The notes: generated from the sequence alone by a model not told the origin. Counted from the stretch's first letter, positions 37,611 to 46,577 are shown. The stretch is 54,273 nt of DNA from Alphaproteobacteria bacterium (GCA_029880245.1 JAOUOR010000004.1:1-54273); one strand, 5' to 3'. Program-made: numbers and translations.

Positions 37611-38816
37611 ATGCCCGAGGCAATGGCAACAGAGGAAAAAGTCGTAACAAGTGCTCAGGAAGCTGTGCAAACCGTAGAAATTAAGGATTTATGGAGTGAA
37701 GTGGTCACTGTCTGGAACCACGGGTTTATGGGCATTGATGTCGGCAAGATATTATCAGCCTTGGTAATTTTTGCCATATTCCTCCTGCTTCGTGGAGCTT
37801 TGACAAAATATTTTCTGCATTATCTTAGATCCTGGACCCAAAAATCGGGAAATGATGTGGATGACAAAATTATAGAAGCCATCATTCCGCCAATCAGGTT
37901 TATTCCGATTGTCATGGGTGTGTTTTTTGCCGCACAGGCCTTGCAGCTAGAAGGGGTTCTCGCCGTTTTTGTCGGGCAGGTTGTTCGCTCGATGATTGCT
38001 TTTACAATTTTTTGGGCCTTGCATAGGTCGCTTGATCCTATACGCCGGATATCCCGCAAACTGGAAAAAGTCCTGACCAAAGCCATGATGGACTGGGTGT
38101 TTAAAGCCTTAAAAACTCTTGTCATGTTTATCGGTGGTGCTGTTATTCTTGAAATCTGGGGAATTGCTATCGGTCCTTTGCTGGCCGGTTTGGGGTTGTT
38201 CGGTGCGGCAGTGGCTCTGGGCGCGCAGGATTTATTCAAAAATCTGATTGGCGGCCTGACCGTCATTATTGAAAAACGGTTTCACGCCGGAGAGTGGATT
38301 AAGGTCGAAGGTGTTGTTGAAGGCGTGGTCGAGGAAATAGGTTTTCGTTCTACCAAAATAAGGCGTTTTGATAAAGCACCTGTGCATGTACCGAACTCTG
38401 ATCTTTCGGATGCGGTGGTCACAAATTTTAGCCGTATGACTCATCGGCGTATTTATTGGAAAATTGGCGTGACCTATTCTACAAGCCAGGATCAATTGCG
38501 TCTAATCCGTCAGGAAATAGAGGATTATCTCACGAATAATGAGGAATTTGCCCAGCCTCCCGAAGTCTCCACCTTTGTAAGGCTCGATAGTTTTAATGAC
38601 TCCTCTATTGATTTCATGATCTATTGTTTTACCAAGACCACGGATTGGGGAGAATGGCTCAGGATTAAGGAAGATTTCGCTCTTGTGATCAAGGAGATTG
38701 TTGAGGTCAAGGCAGGCACAGGCTTTGCTTTCCCGTCACAATCTATCTATGTGGAGAGTTTGCCCGATGGTAGTGCCCCCGAAAATTTCGTGCCGCCAGC
38801 AGGAAAAGCTGCCTAA
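37611..38816 (+). CDS. MscS-family mechanosensitive ion channel
   Basis: 401 residues with about four or five membrane helices between residues 40 and 210. The pore-lining helix and beta-domain match the MscS family: PLLAGLGLFGAAVALGAQDLFKNLIGGLTVIIEKRFHAGEWI (glycine/alanine-rich TM3, then the conserved FxxGD-like FHAGEWI) and VEEIGFRSTKIRRFDKAPVHVPNSDLSD. It releases solutes during hypo-osmotic stress in known members. CAGGAG lies seven bases before the ATG at 37611, supporting that start over ATG 37623. The N-terminal 30 residues are polar and cytoplasmic or periplasmic. Confidence 0.9.
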   Translation: MPEAMATEEKVVTSAQEAVQTVEIKDLWSEVVTVWNHGFMGIDVGKILSALVIFAIFLLLRGALTKYFLHYLRSWTQKSGNDVDDKIIEAIIPPIRFIPIVMGVFFAAQALQLEGVLAVFVGQVVRSMIAFTIFWALHRSLDPIRRISRKLEKVLTKAMMDWVFKALKTLVMFIGGAVILEIWGIAIGPLLAGLGLFGAAVALGAQDLFKNLIGGLTVIIEKRFHAGEWIKVEGVVEGVVEEIGFRSTKIRRFDKAPVHVPNSDLSDAVVTNFSRMTHRRIYWKIGVTYSTSQDQLRLIRQEIEDYLTNNEEFAQPPEVSTFVRLDSFNDSSIDFMIYCFTKTTDWGEWLRIKEDFALVIKEIVEVKAGTGFAFPSQSIYVESLPDGSAPENFVPPAGKAA

Positions 38817-38859
38817 ATTTTTACCCACGAGGCTAAAAGAATCTGATAAAGCTTAAGCT

Positions 38860-41646
38860 ATGCAGCCCGAAGCCAGAGTACAATCGCAAGTCCAGATTAT
38901 TTTACCGGATGTTCCGGCGCTCTTTGTGAATAGCAATAAGGCGTCATTATTAAGTAATGACGGGGAGTTATATAATTTATCTCACAGGGAAGTGCAGCCT
39001 CTTATTAAAAATCAAAACGTTTTGTTATGTAATGCGCCTTATACTAAAAAGCGCGTTGATTTCCAGGAATTTTATGCTTTTGATGTTTTAGAGCTATTTG
39101 CTTTTGTTTATCCGGCACGGTTTTGTGTGCCGACCCCTGCGGGGCTTTGTAAGGCATTATTACTTGATCCTCCTAAAGATTTTGATGATATGCCGATGGC
39201 TTTAATGGATATTGCCACAGGCTTACTTTCCGGTCTTCAGGAAGATTTTTCTGGAGCAGAAAATGAAAAGATACGGCGGAGCGTTCTGGATATTGCAAAT
39301 GCTATGGGCAAACAGGGAAAAGGGTGGAACTGGACGCCTTTTATCTTTGCCGCTCTAGGTGAGGATTATGACCCTTCTGCCGAGAGTTTTTCCAGATCAG
39401 CGCTTAACGTCTGGAAGGTTTTACCCGAATGGGCGGATGAAGCACCGGAAGCCACGCCATCCCATCATGGTGTAAGTCCCAAGGAAGCCCATGAGCGCCT
39501 TGACGAATTGCTCTTGAACAGTGATAAGGCGGAAGAGCGTGAGCAACAAAAAGACTACGCTGCTCATATCACCAAGGCTTTCGAGCCTGTGCAGGAGGAA
39601 GGGCAATCTCACATTGTGCTGGCCGAAGCTGGCACAGGGATTGGCAAGACTCTGGGCTATCTTTCTCCTGCAAGTGTCTGGGCAGAGAAAAACGAGGGCG
39701 CAGTATGGGTGTCGACCTATACCAAAAACCTTCAGCGTCAGATCGATAGTGAATTAGATAGGCTCTACCCGCATCCACAAGTCAAGGATGCTTATGTGAC
39801 TGTACGTAAAGGTCGCGAGAATTACTTGTGCTTACTTAATTATGAGGAACTTTCTAACAGCATGCCGCTCTCTCATAACCCGCGTCACGCTGTCGCGGCG
39901 GGACTTATGGCGCGCTGGGTCTCTGCCACAAAGGACGGTGATCTCAGTGGTAGTGATTTTCCGGGCTGGCTTGCTGGAATTTTGGGGTATGCCAATACTT
40001 ACGGTCTTGCCGATAAGCGGGGTGAGTGCATTTTTTCGGCCTGTGACCACTATCACCGTTGTTTTGTTGAACGCTCGATCCGCAAGGCCAAACGCGCTCG
40101 TATTGTTATTGCTAATCACGCCCTTGTGATGATCCAAAGCGCGATGTCGACCTCAATGACGAGCTTACCAACACGCTATATCTTTGATGAAGCGCATCAT
40201 TTGTTTGATGCCGCCGATAGCGCTTTTTCTTCGCATCTCACCGCGCGGGAAACGGCTGAATTGAGGCGCTGGATATTAGGCGCAGAAACACGAAAATCCA
40301 GCCGCGCACGCGGACTTAAACGCCGCGTCGAAGATTTACTGGAGGGCGATGCAGAAGCGCTTAAAGCTCTGGAGGCTATTATTCATGCTGCCTCGGCTTT
40401 GACTAATACAGGCTGGAGCAGGCGCATGAAAGATAAAGCCCCCTCTGGTGTTACCGAGCAATTTCTCTTTGATGTCTATAATCAGGTTTATGCCAGAGCG
40501 CCAGAGCAGGACAAGCAAGGGCCATATTCGTTGGAAACGGGGATGCATCCAGTGGCACCTGATTTGCTCGATAAGACAACAGCTCTCCGTGACTCTTTAC
40601 GCAAAATTCTTGTGCCTATGGAACGCCTTGCACGGATTATGGGACAGCGATTAGCCGAGGATGCTGGCGAAATGAATAGCGACAACCGCAAACGCTTTGA
40701 CTCGCTGATCCAGAGCCTTGAATATCGTGGCAATAATACGCTCAAAGCTTGGATAGCTTTGCTGGAATCCTTTGAAAAGGGCATCGAAGAGCAAGGATTT
40801 GTTGATTGGATGGGGGTTGAGCGCATAGACGGGCAGGCTATAGATGTAGGTCTATATCGTCACTATGTTGATCCCATGCGCCCCTTTGTCACAACTATTC
40901 GCCCTCATGCGCATGGCATGGCCATTACCTCGGCGACTTTGTGTGATGAAGATCAGGATTGGCGCAGCGCCCATGAACGTACCGGCGCGCATTATCTCTC
41001 CGGTGATCTGGCGCAAGAGAAATTTCTCTCTCCATTTGACTATAAAAACCGCAGTAAAGTCCTGATTATTGATGATGTGAATCGGAATAATCCCGAGCAA
41101 GTTGCCGCAGCCTATAAGGCTCTGTTTACGGCGAGTAACGGAGGCGGGCTGGGCTTGTTCACATCGGTAAACCGGTTAAAAAATACATATTCGAAAATAG
41201 CGGGCGACATGGAAAATCATGAAATCCCCTTATACGCTCAGCATATGGATGATATGGATGTGGGCACGTTGATTGATATTTTCCGTGACGAGCACAAAGC
41301 TTGTTTGCTGGGTACGGATGCGGTGCGTGACGGCGTGGATGTGCCGGGGAGATCTCTACGCCTGATTGTGTTTGACCGCGTGCCGTGGCCAAGGCCCGAT
41401 ATATTGCATAAGGCGCGAAGAGAGCTATTTGGAAAACGCCATTATGACGAGATGGTAACTCGCCTGAAAATCAAGCAGGCTTTTGGCCGCCTCATTCGGC
41501 GCGAGCATGATAAAGGCGTATTTGTAATGCTGGATTCTATGTTTCCCTCGCGCCTGCATACGGCCTTTCCCAAGGATGTAGAGATTGAAAAACTGGGCTT
41601 GGCCGAAGCCTGCGAGAATATCAAACATTTCCTTGATGAGAATTAG
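38860..41646 (+). CDS. DinG/XPD-like ATP-dependent DNA helicase
   Basis: 928 residues, superfamily 2 helicase. AEAGTGIGKTLGYL (Walker A), a likely iron-sulfur cluster made of Cys in NYLCLLNYEEL and three in GECIFSACDHYHRCF, then ANHALVM, DEAHH box, and the second RecA domain with ...GTDAVRDGVDVPGRSLRLIVFDRVPW and QAFGRLIRREHDKGVFVMLD. This is the DinG/YoaA/XPD arrangement. The first 240 residues are a distinct N-terminal region (LPDVPALFVNSNKASLLSNDGEL) not found in E. coli DinG. Such helicases unwind forked or R-loop DNA. It is followed by tRNA-Gly. Confidence 0.9.
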   Translation: MQPEARVQSQVQIILPDVPALFVNSNKASLLSNDGELYNLSHREVQPLIKNQNVLLCNAPYTKKRVDFQEFYAFDVLELFAFVYPARFCVPTPAGLCKALLLDPPKDFDDMPMALMDIATGLLSGLQEDFSGAENEKIRRSVLDIANAMGKQGKGWNWTPFIFAALGEDYDPSAESFSRSALNVWKVLPEWADEAPEATPSHHGVSPKEAHERLDELLLNSDKAEEREQQKDYAAHITKAFEPVQEEGQSHIVLAEAGTGIGKTLGYLSPASVWAEKNEGAVWVSTYTKNLQRQIDSELDRLYPHPQVKDAYVTVRKGRENYLCLLNYEELSNSMPLSHNPRHAVAAGLMARWVSATKDGDLSGSDFPGWLAGILGYANTYGLADKRGECIFSACDHYHRCFVERSIRKAKRARIVIANHALVMIQSAMSTSMTSLPTRYIFDEAHHLFDAADSAFSSHLTARETAELRRWILGAETRKSSRARGLKRRVEDLLEGDAEALKALEAIIHAASALTNTGWSRRMKDKAPSGVTEQFLFDVYNQVYARAPEQDKQGPYSLETGMHPVAPDLLDKTTALRDSLRKILVPMERLARIMGQRLAEDAGEMNSDNRKRFDSLIQSLEYRGNNTLKAWIALLESFEKGIEEQGFVDWMGVERIDGQAIDVGLYRHYVDPMRPFVTTIRPHAHGMAITSATLCDEDQDWRSAHERTGAHYLSGDLAQEKFLSPFDYKNRSKVLIIDDVNRNNPEQVAAAYKALFTASNGGGLGLFTSVNRLKNTYSKIAGDMENHEIPLYAQHMDDMDVGTLIDIFRDEHKACLLGTDAVRDGVDVPGRSLRLIVFDRVPWPRPDILHKARRELFGKRHYDEMVTRLKIKQAFGRLIRREHDKGVFVMLDSMFPSRLHTAFPKDVEIEKLGLAEACENIKHFLDEN

Positions 41647-41657
41647 AAATTTTGCTC

Positions 41658-41687
41658 TTGCATTTTGATCGCGATGGCGTTTATATA
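41658..41687 (+). promoter_or_regulatory. Promoter of the tRNA-Gly gene
   Basis: TTGCAT (41658-41663) and TATATA (41682-41687) are spaced 18 bases; the predicted start near 41694 is about 27 bases before the tRNA. A G/C-rich patch follows the -10, as in stringently controlled stable-RNA promoters. Confidence 0.5.
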
Positions 41688-41720
41688 GCGCTTACCCACT
41701 ATCACGCCTGTTGTGATTAA

Positions 41721-41795
41721 GCGAGTGTAGCTCAGGGGTAGAGCACAACCTTGCCAAGGTTGGGGTCGAGGGTTCGAATCCCTTCACTCGCTCCA
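41721..41795 (+). tRNA. tRNA-Gly (anticodon GCC)
   Basis: Acceptor stem GCGAGTG (41721-41727) pairs with CACTCGC (41785-41791), discriminator T, then encoded CCA (41793-41795). The D arm GCTC...GAGC, anticodon stem CAACC/GGTTG (41746-41750 and 41758-41762) around the loop TTGCCAA with anticodon GCC (41753-41755), and T loop GGTTCGAATCC are all intact. No variable-arm oddity. It lies between the helicase gene and a convergent HAD phosphatase gene. I see no duplicated 3' end nearby, so no integration scar. Confidence 0.96.
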
Positions 41796-41859
41796 AAATT
41801 TTTATAATTAAATCAATAACTTATATGAATAAAGGTTTGTACTCAGGTATTCAAAACAG

Positions 41860-42306
41860 CTAAAAATCGCCTTCGGCACATTGTAGGCAAGTAATCCCGT
41901 TCCGGCGCCACATATCAACAACCTGCTGGCGGTCATCGACAACAAACAAAATGTCTTTGCCTTCGGACTTAAACCTTTCGAGCAGTTCTTCCTTGATGAT
42001 GTGATCTGCCCGATAATCTCCGTTCGGGCGCATATGAAGCGTTTCAAAAGGAATATCATTCCAAATGAACCACTGTTCGGTTAGCTCGCGATATTTCTCT
42101 GTGCGTCCTGAAATAATTATGATTTCGTATTTACCGGTTTCCCAGAGTGTTTTATAGAGCTCTACGACCGGATCATTGGGTGTGTCATCTCCCATCTTGT
42201 CATTGAAGGACTTCCAGTCTTTCTTTTCCTGCTCCAGAAATTTTCGTCTATGCGTAATTTCTGCAAGTGTTCCATCTATGTCGAAAATTATGGTTTTCTT
42301 CGTCAT
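41860..42306 (-). CDS. HAD-superfamily phosphatase resembling the 3'-phosphatase domain of T4 polynucleotide kinase
   Basis: 148 residues. DIDGTLAEITHRRKFL (D9 nucleophile, D11), IIIISGRTEKY (motif II Ser, then Arg), K of HIIKEELLERF, and VVDDRQQVVDMWRRNGI (motif IV) make a complete HAD core. The W-SF at KKDWKSFNDKMGDDTPND and the PFETLHMRPNGDYRADHIIKEEL segment follow the PNKP/PseT 3'-phosphatase domain closely. No kinase P-loop is attached. A nucleic-acid end-healing role is plausible but not shown. It is convergent with tRNA-Gly. Confidence 0.75.
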   Translation of the reverse strand: MTKKTIIFDIDGTLAEITHRRKFLEQEKKDWKSFNDKMGDDTPNDPVVELYKTLWETGKYEIIIISGRTEKYRELTEQWFIWNDIPFETLHMRPNGDYRADHIIKEELLERFKSEGKDILFVVDDRQQVVDMWRRNGITCLQCAEGDF

Positions 42307-42463
42307 TTTCTACTCAATATTTCACTCGATGTACAAATCCTTGAGTACACCTGAATATTCCATCATCAAATCAAAATCATTTGACGATGAACATATCATA
42401 ATGGCAAGAAATTTATGGCAGATTTGTTGATACCACAACTAAGACAAATCCTTGTTCCGGGGA

Positions 42464-43099
42464 TCAGAAATCGTCACGGTAAATCTGTTCCAGAGATCTT
42501 TCACCATCTGTAATATATTCTACTATATCCACTTTCGGAGAGATAATATGGTCTTCCGGCATAGAGATAACATGCGATGGCTCAATCACACGATTTGGGT
42601 AAATGCTCTGTGGAGGGGAGGGTGCACGTCCGCCTGCACTTGGCTCGAGAGAAGATACAGAAACTTCTGAATCATTATCTGATGAGGGTGTGTCCCCTAA
42701 ATCTTGTGCAAGTAAAGCTTGTGAGGTATCGTTTTTCTCAAGAGAGGCACCTTTAACATCATCCTCATCTGTTTCAGTTTTTACATCTGAAGGGGCGGCT
42801 TTAGGGGATGGCGCACCTTTGGTTTGTGCATCATTAAATATTTTTTCTGCTTTGAGGGCAGGTTTGGGCTCTGTCTTAGTTTTAGCGGCGGCGGGTTCTT
42901 CAATTGCCGTTTCCGTCTCAAGCTTTAATTCCTTTTCCGGCAGCATTTTAGCCAAAACATAAGCTGTACCTGATCCTGCGGTTCTTTTATTACCATAAGG
43001 GAAATAATCTGTTGTTTTAACGACTTCCCAACCATCACCGCACGCAGTAAGAGCTAATGGGGCGCTCAAAAGAGCGAGACGTAATAATGATAAACGCAC
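42464..43099 (-). CDS. Putative outer-membrane lipoprotein, Pro/Glu/Lys-rich
   Basis: 211 residues. The signal peptide MRLSLLRLALLSAPLALTAC ends in a lipobox with Cys20. Next to it is a short ordered segment (GDGWEVVKTTDYFPYGNKRTAGSGTAYVLAKM), then about 110 residues rich in E, K, T, S, A and P that look disordered, and a C-terminal segment (PSHVISMPEDHIISPKVDIVEYITDGERSLEQIYRDDF). I recognise no family. It might span the periplasm. First of three lipoprotein genes on this strand, but separated by gaps of about 180 and 120 bases. Confidence 0.7.
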   Translation of the reverse strand: MRLSLLRLALLSAPLALTACGDGWEVVKTTDYFPYGNKRTAGSGTAYVLAKMLPEKELKLETETAIEEPAAAKTKTEPKPALKAEKIFNDAQTKGAPSPKAAPSDVKTETDEDDVKGASLEKNDTSQALLAQDLGDTPSSDNDSEVSVSSLEPSAGGRAPSPPQSIYPNRVIEPSHVISMPEDHIISPKVDIVEYITDGERSLEQIYRDDF

Positions 43100-43282
43100 G
43101 GTTTCCTCCCTTGTTAATAGGAACAGGTTTTCATGATGCTAAAAATATATACACAGATAATTTTGCAAGAAGAAGCTTGCAATAAAACGACAATAATCCG
43201 GTTGCCTTAAAAATGCAAGCCAATCACTTGAAAAAATAAATATTTTATTAATTGATTTTACGAATCATAATGCAGGCGTAAG

Positions 43283-43510
43283 TTACTCTACTGTAACGGT
43301 AGAATTATCCTGATCAATATCATTGATCAACTCGTAATCTATGACAGGTGTCTCATGTCTCAAAGGTGAGAAAGAAAGGACTGTTATTGGCTCTTTTTCT
43401 TCTTCGGATATGGCCTTCAGCTTTGAATTTGCGTAGTTGTAGCTGCTTGAACAGGCGCTCAAGGAAAATACTAGACAGAAAAGGCAAATAAGTTTTTTAA
43501 ATGTAATCAT
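43283..43510 (-). CDS. Small putative lipoprotein
   Basis: 75 residues with MITFKKLICLFCLVFSLSAC, a lipoprotein signal with Cys20. The mature part is 55 residues with no recognised domain. An AGGAG-like sequence (complement of GCTCCT at 43516-43521) precedes the ATG at 43510. AT-rich. Confidence 0.6.
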   Translation of the reverse strand: MITFKKLICLFCLVFSLSACSSSYNYANSKLKAISEEEKEPITVLSFSPLRHETPVIDYELINDIDQDNSTVTVE

Positions 43511-43634
43511 CTCGCATGCTCCTATAATTGTGACATATATCCGTACGCAGCAGATGAAAGCCAGAAATACTATAGATACTTACAGTGTAGCAAGTTTTCC
43601 AATGAATGCCAATTTATTTTTATTTTTTAAAGCA

Positions 43635-44243
43635 TTAGAAGTGACTATTAACCTTTTTCCTAAGGTCTTTGCTTATCTCTCTGAGTTCTCCCCAAGCAGT
43701 ATCCTCTTTACGGATAACCAGCTCATTATAGCCTGATCCTATTAAACCTTGCCATTTCGATGGGTAGAGACATTTTTCCTTGTTTGTCTTTTCAGGTGAA
43801 AATTTTAGCCTATATTCTAGTCTGACTTGTTCAAAATCTGTAAAACCATCCCAATCCAATCCAACACCATCAATATCCAGTGCAATGCGGCTACGGTCCC
43901 AATTATAGGCAATTAAGGCGTCGTTATCAAATCTATGATTGAGGTTACACTTTGTTTTGTCGGCATTTTTCGAAAGAGACGTATAAATGATTTCCGATTG
44001 CACCATATTATCAGGAATATTGGTAATAATCAATTGGCTGGGGGGTGTTATCTCATTGTTTTTATTGTAAATCCTCTCTGGCGGCGCAGGTGCTAAAGCT
44101 TGCGTCGTATGAGCATTGTTACACCCCGCGAGGGTTGGTAAACTCATCACCAGTAAAGTTAGTTTAAGTAACTCCTTTTTATATCTTTTTACCGTTTTAG
44201 TCCGCGGGATGAAAATCATTTTTTCCATCAGACTATATTTCAT
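43635..44243 (-). CDS. Putative lipoprotein of unknown function
   Basis: 202 residues as read from ATG 44243; alternative starts at 44228 and 44219 shorten a long charged n-region (residues 1-25). The hydrophobic stretch LLKLTLLVMSLPTLAGC ends in a lipobox with Cys41. The mature part contains LITNIPDNMVQSEIIYTSLS and a region with two cysteines (TKCNLNH and KCLYPSKW) and many charged residues. No family recognised. Mean base composition is AT-rich, like its neighbours. Confidence 0.6.
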   Translation of the reverse strand: MKYSLMEKMIFIPRTKTVKRYKKELLKLTLLVMSLPTLAGCNNAHTTQALAPAPPERIYNKNNEITPPSQLIITNIPDNMVQSEIIYTSLSKNADKTKCNLNHRFDNDALIAYNWDRSRIALDIDGVGLDWDGFTDFEQVRLEYRLKFSPEKTNKEKCLYPSKWQGLIGSGYNELVIRKEDTAWGELREISKDLRKKVNSHF

Positions 44244-44320
44244 AGCTTCATACTACCATGAAACCTATGCTCAGTGCGAGTTTTAGAAGAAAAAATGTTG
44301 CTGCGATGCGTTAAGTTATT

Positions 44321-44683
44321 TTATCTGTTAATGATTCTAAATATAATTGTCATAGCAGGAATGCCTATTGCTCCTGTTGTTAAGGCCCATAAAATATACG
44401 GGTTGATAGGGTCTGCGTAGTCAAACAACAAAAAGACCACATAACCCATTTTGGGGGAAATTAAGGCCAGTGTAACAAAGCTGACGCCGCTCACAAGTAA
44501 TAACTTGTCACGAAAATCCTTCCAGATAGAAGCCATAATATAAGAAGAGCCCAAGCCTATAATACCTATAATAATAGGGTCCATTGAGTTTATCTTCTGT
44601 GAGATTATAAAGGCTGAAAAGCCGATTATTAAACCAAGCGATATCATATACCATTTAATGGCCAGTAAGAATGATTCGGACAT
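44321..44683 (-). CDS. Small integral membrane protein of unknown function
   Basis: 120 residues with four hydrophobic segments (about residues 8-28, 36-52, 59-75 and 92-115) and short polar loops. No signature residues recognised. It precedes a 296-base AT-rich gap that holds no gene I can support apart from promoter-type sequence for the 44980 gene. That gap also contains GGGTGTATTTTATACCC, a short palindrome near 44866-44882. Confidence 0.55.
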   Translation of the reverse strand: MSESFLLAIKWYMISLGLIIGFSAFIISQKINSMDPIIIGIIGLGSSYIMASIWKDFRDKLLLVSGVSFVTLALISPKMGYVVFLLFDYADPINPYILWALTTGAIGIPAMTIIFRIINR

Positions 44684-44979
44684 TACTTTTGCCTAACTCT
44701 AAATATTATTATTAATTATATAATTTACATGACGATCGAAAATAAATCCAGAGTGTCTTGAGTCAGGTTAAATAAAAAAATTGATGAATACCTCTAAAAT
44801 TTGAAACAATATCGAAGCGATAGTTATGGACAGAATGACATAATAGGATTTAACATAATAGTATAAGGGTGTATTTTATACCCGTGTTTAAAACTTTCGA
44901 ATTAGCCATTGATGAAAATAATTTTATCGGTAGGCAGTGTTTGAGAAACAGTTAATACTCATATGGAAGGGGTTAAGTT

Positions 44980-45570
44980 ATGTCTTTAGAAGTAGAAACA
45001 ATAGTTGCTGTATCAGTTATGATGGCAGTATTCTCAGCGGTAGCTGCTGTGGGAACCAGTATTGTTCTTGGTGCAGGTTTTGAGCGGCTGCGCAGCGGTT
45101 TTGAGGTTGTTAAAAAGCAAACAGGCTTTTTCAGCGATGCTTTGCATAAGATCGAACAAAAGGTAGAAGAAGTTGATGCTCAAACAGCCAGCTTCACACA
45201 GTCTATATCTTTGATGGAGTCTAAAGTTAACAATGTTGGTGATCAGGCCAATGCGTTTAGTGAAAGCATGCAAAAGCTTGAGCGTAAGGTTGAAGTTGTA
45301 GATAGTCAGGCTGGGTTCTTTGGTGATGCTATCCATCGTTTGGAAGAAAAAATCGAGAAAACATCTGCTCATGAGGAAATGATAGCTGAAAGACTAGAGC
45401 AAAATGCTGATGCCGAATTAATCAGCGTTGGTAAAACAGAGGCTTTAGTATCTCACGCAGAAGAACTTTTGAGCCAAATGGGTATTATGGCTGATAAAAT
45501 GTCAGATAAGAAGCAGACCGAATATCTGCTTCATTATGGACAAGGCCAGGATGGTATCCATTACAACTAA
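44980..45570 (+). CDS. Membrane-anchored coiled-coil protein with four 21-residue repeats
   Basis: 196 residues. Residues about 7-31 form one membrane helix (IVAVSVMMAVFSAVAAVGTSIVL). Residues 47-130 are four copies of a 21-residue unit starting QTGFF, QTASF, QANAF and QAGFF and continuing with L/I-x2-LE-x-K-(V/I)-x2-V(D) at fixed places, exactly three heptads each, so a continuous left-handed coiled coil. The rest is helical and charged, with a short C-terminal tail (LLHYGQGQDGIHYN). It recalls stator- or chemoreceptor-like signalling rods but I recognise no family. A GGAAGGGG ribosome site precedes ATG 44980, and a strong terminator follows. Confidence 0.75.
   Translation: MSLEVETIVAVSVMMAVFSAVAAVGTSIVLGAGFERLRSGFEVVKKQTGFFSDALHKIEQKVEEVDAQTASFTQSISLMESKVNNVGDQANAFSESMQKLERKVEVVDSQAGFFGDAIHRLEEKIEKTSAHEEMIAERLEQNADAELISVGKTEALVSHAEELLSQMGIMADKMSDKKQTEYLLHYGQGQDGIHYN
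45118..45369 (+). repeat. Four in-frame 63-bp (21-residue) coding repeats
   Basis: Units begin at Gln codons 45118, 45181, 45244 and 45307. DNA identity is lower than protein pattern identity, so the array is old. Units 1 and 4 are most alike, as are their FF...(D)A(L/I)H positions. Confidence 0.7.
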
Positions 45571-45607
45571 GCATAAGTAAAAAGTAGAAAACAGAAAGCC
45601 AGTAAAA

Positions 45608-45640
45608 GAGCCGGAGGGTAACCTCCGGCTCAACTGTTTT
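45608..45640 (+). terminator. Strong rho-independent terminator after the 21-residue-repeat gene
   Basis: GAGCCGGAGG (45608-45617) pairs perfectly with CCTCCGGCTC (45622-45631) around GTAA, then AACTG and TTTTT. Ten GC-rich pairs make this the best terminator in the window. Confidence 0.88.
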
Positions 45641-45733
45641 TGCAAAGCATACTCTAGACACATGAATGCGAATTGCGTACAAAGAAGAGTAGGGGATTTG
45701 TATTTTCTCTAAATATGATATTCGGAGGCATAT

Positions 45734-46552
45734 TTGTCACTTTCTATATTGCTTTGGCTTTTTATTTCAACCTTTCTTTTAGGGTTTTGGCTCTGGACGT
45801 CTTATGTCCTTTATAAGCAAAAACGAGCATGGAAAATTTATGCTGAAAAAAGAAAGCTGCGTTATGATGGAAACGGATTATATGAATCGCCAAGTTTTTC
45901 TGGGTCTTTGAGTGAACATAAGATTCTAGCCTTTACAAGCGACCACTCTGAATATGATGCTCGATCACAAAGACGTTTAACCAGCATAGAAGTTACCCTG
46001 AATTCTGCTTTACCATTAGGCACGGCAATAGCCAGTGGAGGCATGGTACCTTATATAGAGACAGTAAAATTGGCGCAGGAGTTCAAGCCAGACGCAAAAG
46101 GTTGGGATGATTCCTATATCATAAGAACGGCTGATAAAAGCATAGTTTCGGTTTATCTTAATGAAAAGCGTCTCAAAACTTTACTGGACCTGATGAAGAC
46201 GCCAAGAGTGTGGATTGTCCTTATCTTTTATGATGGGGGAGGCTTACTAAGATTGGATACGCCAGCGCCATTATCCGACCCAAAGGAGCTGGATAAAATG
46301 GTAAAAATGCTTCTAGCCGCTGCAGAAGATTTTGAACTTGGTAAAGGTGAATACACTATTCTTCGTAAAAAAAGTAAGGAATTAAAGTCTTCAACAGCAA
46401 CATTGGATGTTGATGATGATCTATCTGCGCCATCTTACGAGCTTGAACTTGAAGATGAAGGAATAAAGGAGACCGTGAAAGGTGTTGAAGGTAGAAAGAG
46501 TGCAAAAAAAGGTAAGTCACAAGTAAAGTCAGATTCGGCTAATAAAGGCTAA
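45734..46552 (+). CDS. Membrane-anchored protein of unknown function, TTG start
   Basis: 272 residues. The start is TTG at 45734, supported by CGGAGG (45723-45728) five bases upstream and by the membrane helix it begins (LSILLWLFISTFLLGFWLWTSYVLY). A soluble cytoplasmic domain follows (residues about 35-210) with alternating strand-like segments such as VTLNSALPLGTAIASGG and WIVLIFYDGGGLLRLDTPAPLSDPKEL; a charged, disordered-looking Lys/Glu tail closes the protein. I recognise no family. It is preceded by a terminator and is therefore a new transcription unit. Confidence 0.65.
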   Translation: MSLSILLWLFISTFLLGFWLWTSYVLYKQKRAWKIYAEKRKLRYDGNGLYESPSFSGSLSEHKILAFTSDHSEYDARSQRRLTSIEVTLNSALPLGTAIASGGMVPYIETVKLAQEFKPDAKGWDDSYIIRTADKSIVSVYLNEKRLKTLLDLMKTPRVWIVLIFYDGGGLLRLDTPAPLSDPKELDKMVKMLLAAAEDFELGKGEYTILRKKSKELKSSTATLDVDDDLSAPSYELELEDEGIKETVKGVEGRKSAKKGKSQVKSDSANKG

Positions 46553-46577
46553 GTTACCTTTCTGCACGTACACCCCA

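Noticed and set aside
41721-41795. tRNA-Gly as an integration site
   Set aside because: I could not find a second copy of the tRNA 3' end in the window and no integrase gene follows it.
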